20,629 bases of DNA, from the NCBI GenBank assembly GCA_015062715.1, contig SUUD01000009.1, positions 1 to 20,629 on the forward strand, written 5' to 3'. The notes under the pieces were generated by a model that was not told the origin of the DNA, made no database searches, and saw nothing but the letters and a program-made list of their open reading frames with translations. The position numbers and the translations under genes were made by a program. The DNA comes from Olsenella sp. (GTDB taxonomy: Bacteria > Actinomycetota > Coriobacteriia > Coriobacteriales > Atopobiaceae). This document shows, one piece after another, positions 16,101-20,629 of this stretch. The stretch's first letter is position 1. Every line of letters starts with the position of its first letter.

Positions 16101-16866
16101 CCAGTCGGTCTCCATCGCCCGGATGCTGCGCCGCGCCGTTCCCGACATGGGCCAGCGCATCGCCTTCTACAACGCGGGGCTCACCCGCTCCGAGCGCATG
16201 GCGGTCGAGGAGGCCTTCCGCACGGGCGAGCTTATGTGCATCGTCTCGACGAGCGCCTTCGGCGAGGGCGTCAACCTGCCCGACATCCGCAACGTCGTGC
16301 TGTACCACATGCCCTTCGGCCAGGTCGAGTTCAACCAGATGAGCGGCAGGGCCGGCCGTGACGGCTCCTCGTCCGTCGTGCACCTTCTGTTCGGCGGCCG
16401 CGACGCGCGCATCAACGAGCGGATCATCGACTCCTCGGCGCCCGCCCGCGGTGACCTCGTGGCCCTCTACCGGGCGCTGCGCAAGCTCTCCCAGGAGGCC
16501 CTCGCCGCCGGCGAGGACGACTTCTCCTGCCCCAACGCCGAGATAGCCGAGCGGGCCCTGGCCATCGCCCCGGACGCGAAGGTCGACGAGCGGTCTGCCT
16601 CCTGCGGCGTCTCCATCTTCCGCGAGCTGGGCTTCCTGGGGACGACCGGCTACGGGAGCGCGCGCCGCATCCGCATGGTCGAGTCGCCCGAGCGGATGGA
16701 ACTTGGCCGCTCGATACGCTACCTTGAGGGCATCAAGTCGCGCGACGAGTTCGACGAGTTCAGGGAGTGGGCGCTCGGCGCCTCTCCCGAGGAGATGCTC
16801 GCGCGGGTGAACCGGCCCATCATGCCCGACTTCGGCAGGGTGGTCGGCGAGGAGGGAGTTGGCTAG
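13177..16866 (+). CDS. recJ: RecJ exonuclease fused to HIRAN domain and RecQ-like helicase
   Basis: The product has 1229 residues, about twice a usual RecJ. Residues 1-560 form a single-strand-specific 5'-3' exonuclease: motif I D91-F-D93-V-D95-G, D150-N-G, D173-H-H175, the DHHA1 part with GWHEGVKGIVASRI and GGHAG (419-423), then an OB-like region. Residues about 605-705 match a HIRAN domain (VVGVTFEGRQ, LLLERQPDNAHDPSAIAVF, LGFLRRQ), known to bind DNA 3' ends. Residues about 735-1110 are a superfamily 2 helicase: MATGRGKS with Lys775, D875-E-A-H878, TATA, and QMSGRAGRDG (1054-1063). They are closest to RecQ but lack its aromatic-rich loop and four-Cys zinc domain. The final 100 residues look winged-helix-like. 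The ATG at 13177 follows GGGGAGG by 5 nt. The frame is continuous, with no sign of a sequencing join. Confidence 0.9.
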   Translation: MPGLADSSRWALLPHDEAAERRLARELGIPPLVARVLCARGITSAASARDFLSPSLERDWEDPLVIPGMREAADRVERAIRADEHVAVFGDFDVDGMTSTCLLSQALSELGVSRVHPYIPHRFGEGYGLSREALARVMEDGQPDLVITVDNGIAAAEEVGWLTSQGIDVVVTDHHEPADLVPSGVPVTDPKLDPDCPSRELAGAGVALKLVQELGRRLGRPELWRAHTDMATLGTVSDMMLLTGENRALVTDGIARLRSTPRPGIVALASIAGVNLMELTSDSLPFSLIPRLNAAGRMGGVEVAFDLLHTNDPARATELAGQLEAINRERREIESAMAEEALAKVRDSYDGGRVIVVGGEGWHEGVKGIVASRIVNRYNVPCILFTIADGIARGSGRSVGSVDLFHAIEQCSDVTLRFGGHAGAVGVTLEADRLDEFRARLSQVMAELPAEQFVSHDEVTAQVGLDEITVSAIDSLDMLQPFGQGNKKPLFAVRGVTMRSRSCVGAGGEHLRFVASDGACGVPAIMFRVPNIDAAAAYEGAVDLVFEVVNETWQGRVKPKLMVRDILYRDTAPRPRPDDAPTLADDLFSRAHEILNRDEYAGLADATSFATKVVGVTFEGRQAALGSLSEGDELLLERQPDNAHDPSAIAVFAETGDQLGFLRRQVAAAIAPAMDAGAEYVAHVLQVTGGDEGRSYGVNIQVERLEDEPSGQMALELEGAARRARLQALSPQELTDELRRSLIGDHQLLPAQAAALDNLAHGRSTLCVMATGRGKSLIFHIHAAREAILRGRASVFVYPLRALVADQSFHLEAAFAQMGMHVRVLTGETPLDERDEVFSSVASGGTDVLLTTPEFLAIHAARFAGTGRVGFVVIDEAHHAGLSAGGNRSAYGSLPEVLDALGRPVALAVTATAATPVAREICRLLAIDERDVVLDRSVRENLSVRDCRELRDRDAALVSVVASGGKSVVYVNSRDQSVSIARMLRRAVPDMGQRIAFYNAGLTRSERMAVEEAFRTGELMCIVSTSAFGEGVNLPDIRNVVLYHMPFGQVEFNQMSGRAGRDGSSSVVHLLFGGRDARINERIIDSSAPARGDLVALYRALRKLSQEALAAGEDDFSCPNAEIAERALAIAPDAKVDERSASCGVSIFRELGFLGTTGYGSARRIRMVESPERMELGRSIRYLEGIKSRDEFDEFREWALGASPEEMLARVNRPIMPDFGRVVGEEGVG

Positions 16867-16868
16867 CC

Positions 16869-19241
16869 ATGGCAGACGATATCGACCGCGCGCCAAAGGC
16901 GAGGAAGCGCAACGAGTACCTGGCGGAGCCCGGCTCGGGCCAGCAGCCCCATGGGGAGGTCCCCGAGGCGGACAGCTACCCCGAGCTCGAGCGCACCTGC
17001 GCCCGCTACCTCGGCGCGGCCGCGATGGACAAGGTGGCCGAGGCCTACGAGTTCGCCGCCGAGTTCCACCGCGACCAGCGGCGCCGCTCCGGCGAGCCCT
17101 ACATCAACCACCCGGTCGAGGTCGCCCTCATCCTGGCGAGCGACCTCCAGATGGACGAGGACGTCATCTGCGCGGCGCTGCTCCACGACACGGTCGAGGA
17201 CACCCCGGCCACGCTGGATGACGTCGCCGGGCGCTTTGGCGACGAGGTGGCAGAGCTCGTCGACGGCGTCACCAAGCTCACCTCCATCGACGTCGACTCC
17301 ATGGACGCCAAGCAGGCGCTCAACCTGCGCAAGATGTTCCTCGCCATGTCCCACGACATCCGCGTGGTCATCATCAAGCTCGCCGACCGCCTGCACAACA
17401 TGCGCACGCTGGCTGCCCTGCCGCCCGACCGTCGCCAGTTCAAGGCACGCGAGACCATGGACGTCTACGCGCCTTTGGCCGACCGCCTCGGCATCTCGTC
17501 GATCAAGTGGGAGCTCGAGGACCTCGCCTTCTTCTACCTCGAGCCCGAGGAGTACGAGCGCATCGCCCGCATGGTGCAGGACTCGCGCGCGCAGCGCGAG
17601 CAGGACACCGAGGCCGCCAAGAAGGTCCTCGACGACGAGCTCCGCCGCGAGCGCCTCGTGGGCTACCAGATCGCCGGCCGCCCCAAGCACTTCTGGTCCA
17701 TCTACGAGAAGATGCGCCGCAAGGACATGGAGTTCTCGGACATCTACGACCTCATCGCCCTGCGCGTGATCTGCCAGACCCTCTCGGACTGCTACTCGAT
17801 CCTCGGTGCGGTCCACACGCTCTGGCACCCCATGCCCGGACGCTTCAAGGACTACATCGCCACGCCCAAGGCCAACGGCTACCAGTCGCTGCACACCACG
17901 GTGGTGGGCCCGGACGCCCGCCCCATCGAGATCCAGATCCGCACCTACCAGATGCACGAGCAGGCCGAGTTCGGCATCGCCGCCCACTGGCTCTACAAGC
18001 GCTCGGGCAACTCCAAGGGGGCCATGTCCGCCGACGACAAGGTCATCGACTCCCAGATCACGCGCATCCGCAAGAGCCTCGACTGGACGACCGAGGAGGA
18101 GATCGCCGACCCGCACGAGTTCCTCAACAGCCTGCGCGTCGACCTCTACGAGGACGAGATCTTCGTGTTCACCCCCAAGGGCGAGGTCATGTCGCTGCGC
18201 GCCGGCTCGACGCCCCTGGACTTCGCCTACGCCGTCCACACCGAGGTGGGCAACCACTGCGTCGGCGCCAAGGTGAACGGGTCCGTGGTGCCCCTCACGA
18301 GCACGCTCGAGATGGGCGACCGCGTCGAGATCCTCACCAACAAGGGCTCCAAGCCCTCCCGCGACTGGCTCAACATCGTGCGCACCGCCGGCGCGCGCTC
18401 GAAGATCCGCAAGTACTTTGCCAACGCAACCAAGGGTGACGATGCCGAGCAGGGGCGCAACGACCTGGGCCGCGAGCTGCGCAAGCGCGGCTACGGCATC
18501 TCGACGGTCCGCACGACCAAGGCCATCAACAAGGTCTGCGGCCAGCTCGACTACCGCACCGCCGACGACATGTTCGCCGCGCTCGCCAACGGCAAGGTCA
18601 CGGTCAAGCAGGTCGCCAACAAGATCGAGGCCATCCTCGTCGAGGACGACCCCGAGCGCATCGCCGCGCAGCGGGCCGCCGAGGAGGCGCGCCTGAGGGC
18701 CATCGAGGAGCGCCAGCGGCAGCGCCTGTCCTCGCGCGACAGCCGCAAGAAGCGCACCAACTGCGGCGTCATCGCCAAGGGCGACCCCGATCTGCTGGTG
18801 CACCTCGCCCGCTGCTGCAACCCCGTGGCCGGAGACGACATCGTGGGCTTCGTCACCCGTGGCAAGGGCGTCTCGGTCCACCGCGCCACCTGCCCCAACG
18901 TCAAGGGCCTCATGGGCGACCCGGGGCGCATGATCGACGTCGAGTGGGACACCTCCGGCGCGACCGAGTTCCAGGTCGAGATCGTCATCGAGGCGTCCGA
19001 CCGCATGGGCCTGCTCAAGGACGTCACCATCGCCATCTCGGACAGCGGCGCCAACATCCTGTCCTCCTCGACGCAGGTGAACACCTCGTCCGGCATCGCG
19101 CGCTTCCGCTACCTCGTCGCGATCTCGGACGCATCGCTGCTCGACCCCCTGCTCGCCGCCGTGAGCCGCGTGCCGTCGGTCTACGACGCGCGCCGCATCA
19201 TGCCCGGCGAGGGAGCGAACCAGATGAGGAGAAGGGGCTAG
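16869..19241 (+). CDS. relA: Bifunctional (p)ppGpp synthetase/hydrolase Rel
   Basis: This long RSH protein (790 residues) makes and degrades the stringent-response alarmone. The HD hydrolase domain has all metal ligands: His81 (YINHP), His106-Asp107 (LLHDTVEDT) and Asp173 (LADRLHNMRT). The synthetase domain includes FWSIYEKMRRKD, where RRKD fits the RxKD signature of bifunctional enzymes, then YIATPKANGYQSLHTTV and EIQIRTYQMHEQAEFG. A TGS domain (FVFTPKGEVMSLRAGSTPLDF), a helical region, a zinc-finger-like part with ARCCNP (Cys649, Cys650) and a C-terminal ACT domain (VIEASDRMGLLKDVTIAIS) complete the family order. The ATG at 16869 lies 2 nt after the recJ stop with GGAGGGAG at 16851-16858. 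A longer frame from 16767 overlaps recJ and is rejected. Confidence 0.96.
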   Translation: MADDIDRAPKARKRNEYLAEPGSGQQPHGEVPEADSYPELERTCARYLGAAAMDKVAEAYEFAAEFHRDQRRRSGEPYINHPVEVALILASDLQMDEDVICAALLHDTVEDTPATLDDVAGRFGDEVAELVDGVTKLTSIDVDSMDAKQALNLRKMFLAMSHDIRVVIIKLADRLHNMRTLAALPPDRRQFKARETMDVYAPLADRLGISSIKWELEDLAFFYLEPEEYERIARMVQDSRAQREQDTEAAKKVLDDELRRERLVGYQIAGRPKHFWSIYEKMRRKDMEFSDIYDLIALRVICQTLSDCYSILGAVHTLWHPMPGRFKDYIATPKANGYQSLHTTVVGPDARPIEIQIRTYQMHEQAEFGIAAHWLYKRSGNSKGAMSADDKVIDSQITRIRKSLDWTTEEEIADPHEFLNSLRVDLYEDEIFVFTPKGEVMSLRAGSTPLDFAYAVHTEVGNHCVGAKVNGSVVPLTSTLEMGDRVEILTNKGSKPSRDWLNIVRTAGARSKIRKYFANATKGDDAEQGRNDLGRELRKRGYGISTVRTTKAINKVCGQLDYRTADDMFAALANGKVTVKQVANKIEAILVEDDPERIAAQRAAEEARLRAIEERQRQRLSSRDSRKKRTNCGVIAKGDPDLLVHLARCCNPVAGDDIVGFVTRGKGVSVHRATCPNVKGLMGDPGRMIDVEWDTSGATEFQVEIVIEASDRMGLLKDVTIAISDSGANILSSSTQVNTSSGIARFRYLVAISDASLLDPLLAAVSRVPSVYDARRIMPGEGANQMRRRG

Positions 19242-19251
19242 CCGCGCGGGA

Positions 19252-19312
19252 GGCCACGCGTTTTGCTCGGGGCCGCTCTTCGAGAAAGGCCCCGTCGCAA
19301 AAACGCGTGGCC
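19252..19312 (+). terminator. Large imperfect hairpin after rel
   Basis: GGCCACGCGTTTTGC (19252-19266) pairs with its complement at 19297-19312, apart from one bulged A, and the inner CGGGGCC (19268-19274) pairs with GGCCCCG (19288-19294) around a 13-nt loop. The 61-nt element lies 11 nt after the rel stop. It could terminate or attenuate transcription before the hydrolase gene, but no T-run follows it, and the T4/A5 tracts sit inside the stem. Confidence 0.5.
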
Positions 19313-19363
19313 GAGCGCAAGGCCAGCCCCGCATAGCCTCGATAGTCAAGAAGGGCAGAAGGC

Positions 19364-20026
19364 ATGTCTGAGGTTGATGGGAACAAGGACCAGGTTCGGC
19401 TGTACGTCGTGGGGCCGATCCAGACCTGCTGCTATGTGTACGAGTCGCAGGGGGAGTGCCTGGTGGTCGACCCCGGCTCGTCCGGCGCCGCCCTCGCGCG
19501 CGAGCTTTCCGACGTGCGCGTGACCAAGATCGTGGCCACCCACGGCCACTCCGACCACATCGCCGGCGTGGCCGCCCTCAAGGAGGCCACCGGCGCCGAG
19601 TTCCTCATGTCCGAGGCGGACGCCTACCGCTGCTCGCTTGCGGGGGCGGACGTCGACTTCATCGACGCCGCCCAGGGCGACGGCGACGCCCCCGAGCCCG
19701 ACGTCCTGCTCCACGAGGGCGACGTCGTCGAGGTGGGGAGCGCCCGCTTCCGCGTGCTGGAGACCCCGGGACACACCGAGGGCTGCATCGTCCTTCTGGG
19801 GGAGGGGAGCGCCGAGGGCGTCTGCTTCACGGGCGACACGCTCTTCGCCGGCTCGATGGGCAGGGTCGACCTTCCCGGCGGCGACCTCGAGACCATCATC
19901 GCATCGCTCAGGCGCCTGGCCGCCGAGCTGCCCGCCGACGTGGCCATCCTGCCCGGCCACGGCCCCACCTCCACCATGGAGCGTGAGCTCGCTACCAACG
20001 AGTACCTGCGCCATGCCCTGATGTAA
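19364..20026 (+). CDS. Metallo-beta-lactamase-fold hydrolase, glyoxalase II-like
   Basis: The 220-residue protein has the metallo-beta-lactamase layout of glyoxalase II-like enzymes: CLVVDPGSS strand, THGHSDH metal motif (His60, His62, Asp64, His65), TPGHTEGC with the next metal His, FTGDTLFAGSMGRVDLPGG with the bridging Asp, and PGHGPTSTMERELATNEYL near the end with the last His. It probably hydrolyses a thioester or similar ester in the cytoplasm; the short C-terminus lacks the glutathione-binding extension of true glyoxalase II, so the substrate is open. The ATG at 19364 has AAGAAGGG 8 nt upstream. A hydrolase of this type next to rel is common in Gram-positives. The large hairpin separates it from rel. 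Confidence 0.88.
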   Translation: MSEVDGNKDQVRLYVVGPIQTCCYVYESQGECLVVDPGSSGAALARELSDVRVTKIVATHGHSDHIAGVAALKEATGAEFLMSEADAYRCSLAGADVDFIDAAQGDGDAPEPDVLLHEGDVVEVGSARFRVLETPGHTEGCIVLLGEGSAEGVCFTGDTLFAGSMGRVDLPGGDLETIIASLRRLAAELPADVAILPGHGPTSTMERELATNEYLRHALM

Positions 20027-20029
20027 GGG

Positions 20030-20043
20030 GGCGCTCGCGCGCC
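20030..20043. terminator. Short GC hairpin between convergent genes
   Basis: GGCGC (20030-20034) and GCGCC (20039-20043) flank a TCGC loop in the 23-bp gap between two convergent stop codons. The position suits a terminator, but the stem is short and no T-run follows. Confidence 0.25.
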
Positions 20044-20049
20044 GGGCGG

Positions 20050-20619
20050 CTACCTCCTGGCTGCGGGGACCTCGATGGCAGCATAGCGCGTCCTGCTGAG
20101 CCTGTCGTGGGGCATGGGGTGCGAGCCTCCCCGCACGGCTTCGTTGACTAGGTAGATCAGCGGGTAGGCGTTCGAAGCCGCGATGAGCGCCAGCATCACG
20201 AGGTCACCCATGCGCCCCGCGGACTGCGGCCCCGTGAGCCAGGCGACGGCGATCAGCGGGGCCTCGGTGAAGAGCCACAGGAGCGCATAGCGCGCTGCGA
20301 GCTGCGTCCGCGACGCGATGCCCCCGTCCTCCGCCACCAGGGTCATCCGGCAGATGGCGTGCCCAAGCGTCACACCCCTGGTCGCCAGCGACTGCACGAC
20401 CCCGAGCAGGCAGAAGAGGGTCCAGAGCCCCACGCCTTGGTAGGCAAGGGGCGACGCCGCGGGGAAGAGGGAGTAGACCGCCCCGCCCAGGAAGGTGAAG
20501 ATGACGTCGCAGGACAGGTACTCGACGAGCGAAGCCCAGAACCTGCGCCTCCCCGTGACGATACGTCCCGCGACGATGCTCCTCTCGTCCATCTCCGCGC
20601 GGTCCGGGAGCACCCGCAT
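20050..20619 (-). CDS. RDD-like integral membrane protein (5' end uncertain)
   Basis: From the ATG at 20619 the product has 189 residues. The sequence RRRFWASLVEYLSCDVIFTF near residue 24 matches the first RDD-type membrane segment (Arg, then an acidic residue in the helix). RGVTLGHAICRMTLVAEDGG corresponds to the family's 'G.T.G....... V...G' loop, and PMPHDRLSRTRYA matches the C-terminal HD....T motif. About four to five membrane segments are visible. The function of RDD proteins is mostly unknown; transport or osmotic roles have been reported for some. No clear ribosome site precedes the ATG at 20619 or the one at 20592, and the frame stays open to the window edge, so the gene may extend upstream. 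Confidence 0.7.
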   Translation of the reverse strand: MRVLPDRAEMDERSIVAGRIVTGRRRFWASLVEYLSCDVIFTFLGGAVYSLFPAASPLAYQGVGLWTLFCLLGVVQSLATRGVTLGHAICRMTLVAEDGGIASRTQLAARYALLWLFTEAPLIAVAWLTGPQSAGRMGDLVMLALIAASNAYPLIYLVNEAVRGGSHPMPHDRLSRTRYAAIEVPAARR

Positions 20620-20629
20620 GAACGCGTAG

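Noticed and set aside
13315..16896. Long minus-strand open frame opposite recJ, and a similar one opposite rel (16863-19349)
   Set aside because: Both mirror high-GC coding sequence and have biased composition and no motifs; the plus-strand genes carry full family signatures.

Overview
The window is high-GC bacterial chromosome with tightly packed genes. The gene content suggests a Coriobacteriia-type actinobacterium (the Olsenella, Collinsella and Atopobiaceae group). Pointers are a QueH-type epoxyqueuosine reductase, an HPr with His15, an unusual SecD/SecF pair, a bifunctional Rel protein, and DUF6273 and AAA_14/DUF4143 proteins of the kind common in gut Coriobacteriia. The lineage is inferred from gene content, not from a search.

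Layout. 1-1323: the 3' end of a SAM-dependent methyltransferase, a small membrane zincin-like protein (DUF3267 type), and a convergent acyl-CoA thioesterase. 1413-2015: queH. 2016-about 6060: an accessory-looking island, visibly poorer in GC by eye. It starts exactly after the queH stop codon with four repeats at a perfect 33-bp period that lead into an AAA_14/DUF4143 ATPase gene. A three-gene minus-strand unit follows: a two-TM small protein, a protein with an HTH-like segment, and a zinc-ribbon/TM/DUF6273 protein. Its only good-looking promoter carries a run of nine G/C pairs between the -35 and -10 boxes. 6175-7266: queA with a TTG start. 7381-8928: a long coiled-coil membrane protein on the minus strand. 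9100-9378: HPr. 9484-10626: tgt. 10753-19241: secD-secF-recJ-rel in near-continuous or overlapping frames. 19364-20026: a glyoxalase II-like metallo-beta-lactamase hydrolase. 20050-20619: an RDD-like membrane protein, possibly open at its 5' end.

How the genes fit together. queA, tgt and queH are three steps of tRNA queuosine synthesis, spread over about 9 kb with unrelated genes between them. tgt-secD-secF-recJ-rel resembles the widely conserved tgt/secDF/recJ/rel neighbourhood, but yajC (before secD) and apt (between recJ and rel) are absent. RecJ is strongly enlarged: the DHH exonuclease is followed in the same frame by a HIRAN domain and a RecQ-like superfamily 2 helicase, giving a 1229-residue putative end-processing machine.

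The best candidates for something undescribed are (1) the 33-bp-period repeat array plus AAA_14/DUF4143 gene, which looks like a self-contained cassette; (2) the minus-strand unit behind a possibly phase-variable promoter; and (3) the RecJ-HIRAN-helicase fusion.
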